Shown piece by piece: positions 1 through 4,854 of a stretch of 5,300 nt of DNA. The notes below the pieces were generated by a model. It had not been told where the DNA came from. It saw only the letters and a list, made by a program, of their open reading frames with translations, and did no database searches. The stretch spans positions 1 through 5,300 of the forward strand of contig JASLCG010000155.1 of assembly GCA_030151885.1 (NCBI GenBank). Direction: 5' to 3'. Every line of letters starts with the position of its first letter. Positions within the stretch are counted from its first letter, which is position 1. The DNA comes from Bacteroides sp. (lineage in GTDB: Bacteria > Bacteroidota > Bacteroidia > Bacteroidales > Bacteroidaceae). The position numbers and the translations under genes were made by a program.

Positions 1-21
1 CCTCCAGCTCCACTGGAATAA
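1..21 (+). CDS. C-terminal end of an upstream gene (partial, unidentified)
   Basis: Reading from base 1, six sense codons give PPAPLE and are followed by TAA at 19-21. A strong terminator hairpin begins 15 bases later, as expected at the end of a transcription unit. The other two forward frames fit worse: one reads through the hairpin and the other stops only in the AT-rich spacer. Six residues are too few to name a family, so this is only a likely gene end. Confidence 0.45.
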   Translation, partial: PPAPLE

Positions 22-36
22 AATTAAAATTAATTT

Positions 37-70
37 AAAAGCGTTGATATATCAGTATATCAACGCTTTT
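37..70 (+). terminator. Intrinsic terminator, perfect hairpin, probably bidirectional
   Basis: The arm AAAAGCGTTGATAT (37-50) is perfectly complementary to ATATCAACGCTTTT (57-70). One more A-T pair is possible inside, leaving a TCAG loop. The A-tract on one side and T-tract on the other let it work on either strand. It sits just after the partial gene ending at 21. Confidence 0.8.
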
Positions 71-104
71 TGTATATTACTACAGTTTTCATATTATACA
101 TATC

Positions 105-296
105 ATGAGTGTAAAAGACTTTATAATAGTTATTGTTTTTGTAGTTTCTAGTTTATATCTAACGTATAGTAATCTGAAGTTATATAAAAACCGTAAAGAT
201 GAAGTTACTCGATATAAACTAAAGTATAATACTTTGCTCATAGTGATATTATTAGCCATTGCTATTGACAAAATTTACGTTTGTATAACTAGTTAA
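105..296 (+). CDS. Small two-helix membrane protein, unknown function (63 aa)
   Basis: I do not recognise this protein. Residues 6-20 (FIIVIVFVVSSLYLT) and roughly 43-60 (TLLIVILLAIAI and following) are hydrophobic enough to be two membrane segments. They flank a strongly basic loop (about 23-41: KLYKNRKDEVTRYKLK), so the positive-inside rule predicts a hairpin with both ends outside the cytoplasm. The ATG at 105 is the first start after the upstream terminator and has no Shine-Dalgarno sequence, as is usual in Bacteroidota. The gene is fenced by terminators at 37-70 and 321-358, which suggests its own transcription unit. An opposite-strand frame covers almost the same bases but gives a less coherent protein. 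No obvious consensus promoter lies in the short upstream gap. Coding status is probable, not certain. Confidence 0.5.
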   Translation: MSVKDFIIVIVFVVSSLYLTYSNLKLYKNRKDEVTRYKLKYNTLLIVILLAIAIDKIYVCITS

Positions 297-320
297 TAGC
301 ATAAGAGTGTAAATATTAAA

Positions 321-358
321 AAAGATAGAGTATGTTACTTAAAGCATACTCTATCTTT
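321..358. terminator. Bidirectional terminator between convergent genes
   Basis: The arm AAAGATAGAGTATG (321-334) pairs perfectly with CATACTCTATCTTT (345-358) around a 10-base loop. It lies between the end of the small membrane protein gene (296) and the end of the convergent oxidoreductase gene (409). The A-tract and T-tract flanks suit termination from both sides. The T-tract is short (TTTGT), so strength is uncertain. Confidence 0.75.
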
Positions 359-408
359 GTCAAGGTAAAAGGTTTAATAAAAAAGAGGAATGATTTAGAG
401 TAGTTTTA

Positions 409-1062
409 TTAATATCCAATTGTAAAGCGTTCTTTATGGTGATTCGGGTTTTCGAATTCATCAATCATTGCTTTAGCATAATCTTGTATAGATATTTTAC
501 TTACTCCCTGATTGTTAGTTATTAAATAATCTTTCCCAATTTTATATTTTCCCGTTCTTGTACCTTCTGGATTAAAAGTACCAGCCGGAGAGAAGAATAC
601 CCAGTCAATCTCGGTTTCGTTCATAAGTGTATTTAAATAAAACTCACCAAGAGATTTTACTCCTCCCATTATTTCTGGTGGTATAGCATCAGTATCCATT
701 ACTCGTACTCCTGGAGAGACAAATAATGTACCAGCTCCACCTACAATTAATATTCTGTTGACTTTAGCAGCTTTGGTCTCAGCTAGTATTTGAGGGTAAA
801 CTCTTAAAGTTTCATTATATATATCAGGATTTGTCCATCCTGGGTTGTAGGCACTAATTACTGCATCAGTATCTTTAGCAGCTTCTTTTATAACCCCCTT
901 TTTTGTAATATCGTTTTCTATTACTTTTAGCAATGGGTTTGTTATTTTAATTTTGGCTGCCTGTCTTACTAAAGCAGTAACTTGAATATTTCTATTTATA
1001 GCTTCTTGTAGAATAGCTGATCCTACAAAGCCACTAGCTCCTATCAGTGTTATTTTTTTCAT
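409..1062 (-). CDS. NAD(P)-binding oxidoreductase, atypical SDR / NmrA-like (217 aa)
   Basis: This is a predicted soluble cytoplasmic protein with a Rossmann fold. The dinucleotide-binding glycine motif GASGFVG is at residues 8-14, directly after strand 1 (KKITLI). Further family marks are DAVISAY (66-71), RILIVGGAGTLFV (103-115), the SPAGTFNPEGTRTGKY stretch (158-173) and a C-terminal ISIQDYAKAMIDEFE segment (190-204). This arrangement matches the COG2910 / SDR_a5 group of putative NADH-flavin reductases and NAD(P)H-binding proteins. The catalytic YxxxK of classical SDRs is not evident, so the substrate cannot be predicted. Length is normal for the group. The ATG at 1062 begins MKKITLIGASG, the expected N-terminus. 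The gene lies 87 bases downstream of an AraC-family regulator on the same strand, with a possible promoter and an inverted repeat between them, so the regulator may control it. Confidence 0.9.
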   Translation of the reverse strand: MKKITLIGASGFVGSAILQEAINRNIQVTALVRQAAKIKITNPLLKVIENDITKKGVIKEAAKDTDAVISAYNPGWTNPDIYNETLRVYPQILAETKAAKVNRILIVGGAGTLFVSPGVRVMDTDAIPPEIMGGVKSLGEFYLNTLMNETEIDWVFFSPAGTFNPEGTRTGKYKIGKDYLITNNQGVSKISIQDYAKAMIDEFENPNHHKERFTIGY

Positions 1063-1066
1063 TGTC

Positions 1067-1097
1067 TATACATTTTACTTTATAATGTAAAAGTATA
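1067..1097. promoter_or_regulatory. Inverted repeat upstream of the oxidoreductase gene (candidate operator)
   Basis: On the + strand TATA (1067-1070) and TTTTAC (1073-1078) are mirrored by GTAAAA (1087-1092) and TATA (1094-1097), with an 8-base centre. It begins 5 bases upstream of the oxidoreductase start codon and overlaps the candidate -7 element. A protein bound there could block or reshape transcription. AraC proteins more often bind direct repeats, and AT-rich spacers make chance repeats common, so this is only a candidate. Confidence 0.3.
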
Positions 1098-1117
1098 GTT
1101 TAGCAGATTAAATGCAA
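1088..1117 (-). promoter_or_regulatory. Candidate promoter of the oxidoreductase gene
   Basis: On the minus strand, TTG (complement of 1115-1117) lies 19 bases before TACTTTTA (complement of 1088-1095). The Bacteroidota consensus is TTG, about 19 bases, then TAnnTTTG. The -7 element therefore misses only the last base. Transcription would start some 20 bases before the ATG at 1062. This would allow the oxidoreductase to be transcribed separately from the AraC gene upstream. Confidence 0.4.
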
Positions 1118-1149
1118 TGATAAAAAAAGGTGATAATATGGTAAGTGTT

Positions 1150-1989
1150 TTATTTAGAGTGTTGTTCTCTAAATTTGAGAGGTGTAGTGTTTGTATGTTT
1201 ACGAAAGTATTTATTAAAATTGGTTGGCTCGTCAAATCCTAAATTAAAGCCGATTTCTTTGACTGATAAATTGCTATATGATAGGTATCTTTTAGCTTCT
1301 AGAATAATACGAGAGTCTATGTATTCTTTAGCAGATTTACCCAGTACACTGTCTAGCTTGCTATTGAGTGCTTTTTCTCTGACATTTAGTAGTTTGGCAT
1401 AAAAAGATGTTTGTCTATTGTTTTTGTAGTTTTTTTCTACCGCATTGATAAACTCCCTCACTTTAGGATTAAAAGTATTATTTATAGGTTGTATATAATG
1501 GCGCTCCATTTGTAGTAGAATGGCACGCATATAACTTCTAGCTATTTTATGTTGGTGTTGATCTGGAGGAAGGTTTATTTCATTTTTCAAAAGTGTAATA
1601 AGACTTTGTAATACTTGATGTGGGAGGTTAAAACTTTTATTAAGGTTAATGGGGTTAAATATCTCAGATGTATATATGAAGTTTGTATCTAACTCTGACT
1701 CTGATAAAAAGCTTGGCGTAAATAATATTGCGTATCCTTTATATTTTGATGTAATATCAAATTGACATACTTGTCCACAAGTAATTAGAAGCATTTCATT
1801 TTTGTGTATAGTAGTGGGTTTAAAATCTATAATGAAAGTCATTTGCCCACTAGTAAGCCATATTAGTTGATAAAATGATGTCCTATGTGGTTTTCCAAGT
1901 ACTTTTTGTGCTTCTATAACAAAAGATAAGTCTTTGATTTCTATTTCTAATTGAAGGTCGTTAAAATCAAAAGTTTTTATTTTTTTCAT
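1150..1989 (-). CDS. AraC-family transcriptional regulator (279 aa)
   Basis: This is a cytoplasmic DNA-binding regulator of the usual length for the family. Residues about 20-110 form a beta-rich, cupin-like sensor region (FYQLIWLTSGQMTFIID at 39-55, then a stretch with C71 and C75). Residues about 175-275 form the AraC/XylS DNA-binding domain with two helix-turn-helix units. The first is around 194-215. The second contains the signature LSVKEIGFNLGFDEPTNFNKYFRK (241-264, shown in part: IGFNLGF and FNKYFRK) and ends TTPLKFRE (268-275). Both domains are intact. The ligand cannot be told from sequence. The ATG at 1989 opens MKKIKTFDFND, and a consensus -7 element lies 54 bases upstream. The nearest gene downstream on the same strand, an NAD(P)-binding oxidoreductase, is the most likely target; the divergent xanP gene is a second possibility. 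Confidence 0.92.
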   Translation of the reverse strand: MKKIKTFDFNDLQLEIEIKDLSFVIEAQKVLGKPHRTSFYQLIWLTSGQMTFIIDFKPTTIHKNEMLLITCGQVCQFDITSKYKGYAILFTPSFLSESELDTNFIYTSEIFNPINLNKSFNLPHQVLQSLITLLKNEINLPPDQHQHKIARSYMRAILLQMERHYIQPINNTFNPKVREFINAVEKNYKNNRQTSFYAKLLNVREKALNSKLDSVLGKSAKEYIDSRIILEAKRYLSYSNLSVKEIGFNLGFDEPTNFNKYFRKHTNTTPLKFREQHSK

Positions 1990-2042
1990 AAGAAGATATA
2001 TTTATGTGCTTTTAACTTTAATGAATATTATAGTAGTATAAG

Positions 2043-2050
2043 CAAAAATA
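2043..2050 (-). promoter_or_regulatory. -7 promoter element of the AraC-family gene
   Basis: The + strand reads CAAAAATA, which is TATTTTTG on the minus strand and an exact match to the Bacteroidota -7 consensus TAnnTTTG. The matching -33 element is weak: a TTA on the minus strand (2069-2071) lies 18 bases upstream, where TTG would be expected. Transcription would begin near 2037 and give a leader of roughly 48 bases before the ATG at 1989. Confidence 0.45.
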
Positions 2051-2177
2051 TAACAAATAACTTTATATTAAGAGATCATTCAATCATTTTATATGTATCT
2101 CTGTTCTTATGATGTATATGTATAAATATAACGGTTAATTATACTGTGTTTACATCTATTTATTTGTTTTGATAATT

Positions 2178-2217
2178 AAGACTACAACTTGTAGTAAAAT
2201 TCTTAAACTGTAGTCTT
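2178..2217. repeat. Palindrome with an additional half-site (two competing hairpins or an operator)
   Basis: ACTACAA (2181-2187) and TTGTAGT (2189-2195) form a perfect 15-base palindrome around a single C. The left arm is also part of AAGACTACA (2178-2186), which pairs perfectly with TGTAGTCTT (2209-2217) across a 22-base loop. The left arm can thus use either partner but not both. The site lies upstream of the predicted xanP start, so it could be a protein-binding operator. If transcribed, it could be an RNA switch or a terminator with a weak T-rich tail. Confidence 0.5.
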
Positions 2218-2242
2218 TATGTATTTTATTACTCTTAACTAA

Positions 2243-2276
2243 TTAGTATCTGTCTCATTTATTTATTGTACTTTTG
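2243..2276 (+). promoter_or_regulatory. xanP promoter, exact Bacteroidota -7 element
   Basis: TACTTTTG at 2269-2276 matches TAnnTTTG exactly and is followed by C, as in many promoters of this phylum. The best -33 candidate is the imperfect TTAG at 2243-2246; taking TTA as the element leaves 23 bases, the long end of accepted spacing. Transcription should start near 2281-2284, giving an untranslated leader of about 145 bases before xanP. Confidence 0.55.
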
Positions 2277-2328
2277 CAGTTTCCTTGTTTCTGTTCATTT
2301 ATAGACCTTAACATGTATTGTTGATAAA

Positions 2329-2352
2329 TAGCTTTTTTGATTCATAAAGCTA
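2329..2352 (+). promoter_or_regulatory. xanP leader hairpin 1
   Basis: TAGCTTT (2329-2335) pairs perfectly with AAAGCTA (2346-2352) over a 10-base loop. It lies in the predicted untranslated leader of xanP. It has no T-run after it, so it is not an intrinsic terminator. Its left arm overlaps a segment that can also pair further downstream. Confidence 0.4.
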
Positions 2353-2369
2353 GATATGTAGCATAAAAA

Positions 2370-2390
2370 AGCAGCTTAAGATAAGTTGCT
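2370..2390 (+). promoter_or_regulatory. xanP leader hairpin 2
   Basis: AGCAGCTTA (2370-2378) pairs with TAAGTTGCT (2382-2390) through nine pairs, one of them G-U, around a three-base AGA loop. The G-U pair makes it stronger as RNA than as DNA and slightly favours an RNA role. It ends 35 bases before the xanP ATG and lacks a T-run, so any effect would more likely be on translation or RNA stability than on termination. Confidence 0.45.
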
Positions 2391-2425
2391 ATTATATATA
2401 ATAAATTAATAGAAAACTACAAAAA

Positions 2426-3793
2426 ATGGCGGTTAGCAAAAGTCCAGCAGAACAGTTGGTACATCCAATTGAAAAAACAGATTTAATTTATCAGATTGAA
2501 GATAAACCCCCTTTTCGTGAGGCCGTATTTGTGGCGCTTCAGCATCTCCTTGCAATTTTTGTTGCCATTATTACACCACCTTTAATTATTAGTCAGGCTT
2601 TAGGTCTAGATCATGAAACTACAAGCTTTTTGGTATCTATGTCTCTATTAGCATCGGGTATTTCAACCTTTGTTCAGTGTAAAAGAATAGGGTCTATTGG
2701 TTGTGGTTTACTTTGTGTACAGGGTACTAGTTTCTCATTTATTGGTGCTATAACATCTGTCTTTGCTCCCTTAGGTTTAGGAGTCGCAGCTCTACCTTAT
2801 ATATTTGGAGTTTGTATTGCTGCAGCACCAGTAGAGATAATTGTTAGTAGATTATTTAAGTATACTAAGAAAATAATAACTCCTCTAGTATCTGGAATTG
2901 TTGTTACAATGATTGGTCTTTGTCTGATTAAAGTTGCTATTATATCTTGTGGAGGTGGGTTTGCAGCACAAAGTAACAATACTTTTGGAAGTTTGCAGAA
3001 TTTGGGTTTAGCTACATTGGTATTAGTAGTAATACTTCTACTTAATAGTGTTAAGAATAAGTATCTAAGAATGAGCTCTATCATTATTGGACTTATTGTA
3101 GGTTATGTTGCGTCTTATGCATTAGATTTAATTCACTTCGAAGGTCTTAAAGACTTAGGGTCAATAAATATTCCTATCCCTTTAAAATATGGTTTAGATT
3201 TTAATCTTTCTGCATTTATAGCAGTTGCATTAATCTATTTTATTACTTCTATTGAGGCTTATGGTGATATTACTGCAAATTCGATGATAGGGGGAGAGCC
3301 TATCGAAGGTGAGAAATTTATGAAGCGAGTACAGGGAGGAGTTTTGGCTGATGGTGTGAACTCAATAATTGCTGGTGTTTTTAACTCTCTGCCTAATTCT
3401 ATTTTTGCTCAAAATAATGGATTGATTCAGTTGACAGGTGTTGCAAGTCGCTATATTGGCTATTTCATAGCTGCTTTTCTAGTAATTTTAAGTGCATTTC
3501 CTATAATAGGTGGAGTTTTTTCTCTGATGCCAGAACCTGTTTTGGGTGGAGCTGCTTTACTGATGTTTGGTACAGTTGCAGCGTCTGGAGTAAGGATTAT
3601 CGCATCTCAAAAAATTAACAGAAAGGCTGTATTAGTTTTAGCAGTAAGTTTTGCATTTGGTTTGGGTGTAGAGTTGGTTCCTGAGATATTATCTCAGATG
3701 CCCGAATGGATTCGAGGAACTTTCTCTTCAGGTATTACGACTGGTGGTTTAGTAGCTATTGTATCTAATGCCGTTATTAGAATAAAAGATTAA
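2426..3793 (+). CDS. xanP: Xanthine permease, NCS2 (nucleobase-ascorbate transporter) family
   Basis: This inner-membrane transporter should import xanthine with protons, feeding purine salvage. At 455 aa it matches full-length family members (E. coli XanP is about 463) and is hydrophobic throughout, fitting the 14-segment NCS2 fold. It resembles XanP from end to end: LIYQIEDKPPF (20-30), QHLLAIFVAIITPPLI (39-54), VQGTSFSFIGA (98-108), and QNNGLIQLTGVASRYIG (329-345) followed by MPEPVLGGA. Residues known to matter in E. coli XanQ have counterparts: H40 in helix 1, E277 and D281 in ITSIEAYGDITA, D309 in GGVLADG, and Q329-N330 in the QNNG signature. All suggest a working xanthine-type carrier, not a uracil one, though uric acid specificity cannot be excluded. 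One oddity is GCGLLC (92-97), where XanP has GSGLLS. The ATG at 2426 follows an A-rich leader without a Shine-Dalgarno sequence. The gene stands alone, with its own promoter, leader and terminator. Confidence 0.95.
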   Translation: MAVSKSPAEQLVHPIEKTDLIYQIEDKPPFREAVFVALQHLLAIFVAIITPPLIISQALGLDHETTSFLVSMSLLASGISTFVQCKRIGSIGCGLLCVQGTSFSFIGAITSVFAPLGLGVAALPYIFGVCIAAAPVEIIVSRLFKYTKKIITPLVSGIVVTMIGLCLIKVAIISCGGGFAAQSNNTFGSLQNLGLATLVLVVILLLNSVKNKYLRMSSIIIGLIVGYVASYALDLIHFEGLKDLGSINIPIPLKYGLDFNLSAFIAVALIYFITSIEAYGDITANSMIGGEPIEGEKFMKRVQGGVLADGVNSIIAGVFNSLPNSIFAQNNGLIQLTGVASRYIGYFIAAFLVILSAFPIIGGVFSLMPEPVLGGAALLMFGTVAASGVRIIASQKINRKAVLVLAVSFAFGLGVELVPEILSQMPEWIRGTFSSGITTGGLVAIVSNAVIRIKD

Positions 3794-3828
3794 TATATAA
3801 GTATTGTTATTAGATTATAGCATACTGT

Positions 3829-3860
3829 AAAAGGGGCCCATTCTTGAATGGGGCCCTTTT
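3829..3860 (+). terminator. GC-rich intrinsic terminator after xanP
   Basis: AAAAGGGGCCCATT (3829-3842) folds onto AATGGGGCCCTTTT (3847-3860) around a CTTG loop. All positions pair except one central G-G mismatch (3836 with 3853). A T-rich tail follows. It lies 35 bases after the xanP stop, and its GC-rich core stands out in this AT-rich window. It probably insulates the rubredoxin promoter just downstream. Confidence 0.9.
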
Positions 3861-3885
3861 TATTTATTTCATAAGTTATATTTTA

Positions 3886-3915
3886 TGGTTTCCTAAATAT
3901 TATATTTTACTTTTG
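3886..3915 (+). promoter_or_regulatory. Promoter of the rubredoxin-acetyltransferase unit
   Basis: TACTTTTG at 3908-3915 is an exact TAnnTTTG -7 element and is identical to the xanP one. A degenerate -33 (TGG at 3886-3888) lies 19 bases upstream, the expected spacing. Transcription should start near 3920, leaving about 20 untranslated bases before the rubredoxin ATG at 3942. Confidence 0.6.
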
Positions 3916-3941
3916 TAATATCTAATAAGAACAGATAAAAA

Positions 3942-4136
3942 ATGAAAAGTAAGAAATATGTCTGTATAGTATGTGAGTATGTATATGACCCACTGCGTGG
4001 AGATAAAATGAATGATATTCCTCCAGGAACAGAGTTTGAAGATTTACCTGATGATTGGGTTTGTCCAAAGTGTGGAGAGGGAAAAGTAGCTTTTGAAGAG
4101 TACAAATGGAATCACATTGATTTTGATTCTTTATAA
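3942..4136 (+). CDS. Rubredoxin (64 aa)
   Basis: Rubredoxin is a small cytoplasmic electron carrier that holds one iron atom between four cysteines. Here these are C8 and C11 (CIVC) and C41 and C44 (CPKC). The conserved core is present in order: YVCIVCEYVYDP (6-17), GD (20-21), IPPGTEFEDLPDDWVCPKCG (26-45) and K48 with FEEY (51-54). One small departure is Glu after the second Cys, where Gly is usual. The protein has about ten more C-terminal residues (KWNHIDFDSL) than a minimal 52-54 residue rubredoxin. The ATG at 3942 puts the first CxxC at the normal distance from the N-terminus and sits about 20 bases after the predicted transcription start. An acetyltransferase gene follows after 18 bases, so the two are probably co-transcribed. 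No rubredoxin reductase or obvious redox partner lies in the window. Confidence 0.95.
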   Translation: MKSKKYVCIVCEYVYDPLRGDKMNDIPPGTEFEDLPDDWVCPKCGEGKVAFEEYKWNHIDFDSL

Positions 4137-4154
4137 ATAGTAAATTAAATTAAA

Positions 4155-4808
4155 ATGAAGCATAAAATTGATATAAGTACATGGTCTAGAAGGAATAGTT
4201 ATGAGTTTTTTAAAACATTCCAAAACCCCAATATTTCTATAACTACGGAGGTGGACTGTACACATGCTATGGCTGTAGCTAAAGAAAACTCTCAATCTTT
4301 TTTTATCTATTACATCTATTCTATGTTATGTGCTATGAATGAGATAGAGGAGTTCAGGTATCGTATGGATAATAGTGGAGATATTTATTTATATGACAGT
4401 ATTGATATAACTACACCTATCATGTTGAACGAGCAAGGTGATTGTGCTATAGTACGTATTCCATTAGAAGAAAACTTCAAAAAGTTTTATACAAATGCTT
4501 CTAAAATAATAGAGGAAGCCAAGAATCAGACAGAAAGTAATTTTGGAAAAGCTAATTTAGATGAGGCGAATGATCCTTATGGTACAATTTTTCTTAGTGC
4601 AACTCCTGATTTGTATTTCACATCATTAGTGGGTGCTCAAGAGAAGAGAGAAGGAAATTCATATCCTCTGCTTAATGTTGGAAAGGCTGTTTTAAAAGAA
4701 GGTAAGCGAGTAATGCCAGTTGCAATAACTATCAGTCATGCGTATGCTGATGGTTTGCATATATCTCGATTCTTTAAAATAATAGAACAGAAACTAAATG
4801 AATTTTAA
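4155..4808 (+). CDS. Chloramphenicol acetyltransferase (CAT)-family protein (217 aa)
   Basis: CAT enzymes move an acetyl group from acetyl-CoA to the 3-hydroxyl of chloramphenicol and act as cytoplasmic trimers. This protein has the normal length and the family landmarks. The N-terminal W10-S-R-R corresponds to the conserved WxR region. The catalytic motif HAYADG gives H195, D199 and G200, and S148 in FLSATPDLYFTS matches the Ser that stabilises the intermediate. These fall at the same numbers as in CAT III. EEFRYRM (65-71) and MPVAITISH (187-195) also agree with the family. An intact active site supports real acetyltransferase activity. However, many chromosomal CAT-like proteins in Bacteroidota are untested, so the natural substrate is uncertain and drug resistance is only predicted. 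The gene follows rubredoxin by 18 bases and ends just before a strong terminator. I see no transposon or plasmid marks nearby, suggesting an intrinsic gene. Confidence 0.88.
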   Translation: MKHKIDISTWSRRNSYEFFKTFQNPNISITTEVDCTHAMAVAKENSQSFFIYYIYSMLCAMNEIEEFRYRMDNSGDIYLYDSIDITTPIMLNEQGDCAIVRIPLEENFKKFYTNASKIIEEAKNQTESNFGKANLDEANDPYGTIFLSATPDLYFTSLVGAQEKREGNSYPLLNVGKAVLKEGKRVMPVAITISHAYADGLHISRFFKIIEQKLNEF

Positions 4809-4812
4809 TTAT

Positions 4813-4844
4813 AAAAAAGGCGATAGAACTCTATCGCCTTTTTT
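4813..4844. terminator. Bidirectional terminator between convergent genes
   Basis: AAAAAAGGCGATAG (4813-4826) pairs perfectly with CTATCGCCTTTTTT (4831-4844) around an AACT loop. Six A's on one side and six T's on the other make it a good terminator on either strand. It serves the acetyltransferase gene ending at 4808 and the beta-barrel gene ending at 4855. Confidence 0.92.
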
Positions 4845-4854
4845 ATATGTTTTA

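Larger units (their letters stand above)
1990..2425. other. Gene-free region between the AraC regulator and xanP
   Basis: These 436 bases separate two divergent genes. I found no protein-coding frame of credible length and no tRNA. The region contains, from left to right, the minus-strand promoter of the AraC gene (-7 at 2043-2050), an AT-rich stretch with nothing I can name, a palindrome with an extra half-site (2178-2217), the xanP -7 element (2269-2276), and a leader with two hairpins (2329-2352 and 2370-2390). Its length and secondary structure suggest regulation, not leftover spacer. Confidence 0.6.

Noticed and set aside
89..271. Minus-strand open frame opposite the small membrane protein
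   Set aside because: It overlaps almost the whole + strand frame, and its residue pattern does not give a coherent two-helix protein. The + strand frame has a better membrane topology. Neither is proven.
1145..1402. + strand open frame inside the AraC gene
   Set aside because: It is antisense to the well-supported DNA-binding domain of the AraC regulator and has no recognisable protein features.
2329..2390. Intrinsic terminators in the xanP leader
   Set aside because: Neither hairpin is followed by a run of T residues, so ordinary intrinsic termination is unlikely.
2281..2425. Classical purine (guanine/xanthine) riboswitch before xanP
   Set aside because: It would make sense for a xanthine transporter, but I could not find the conserved loop and junction sequences of the purine riboswitch. 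Only generic competing hairpins are visible.
2797..3084. Minus-strand open frame inside xanP
   Set aside because: It is a shadow of a strongly conserved transporter gene, with no domain or promoter of its own.
3893..4105. Minus-strand open frame over rubredoxin
   Set aside because: It is antisense to a clear rubredoxin with all four iron-binding cysteines, and no independent support was seen.
4155..4808. Acquired resistance gene on a mobile element
   Set aside because: No transposase, inverted terminal repeats, integron features or change in base composition are visible around the CAT-family gene.
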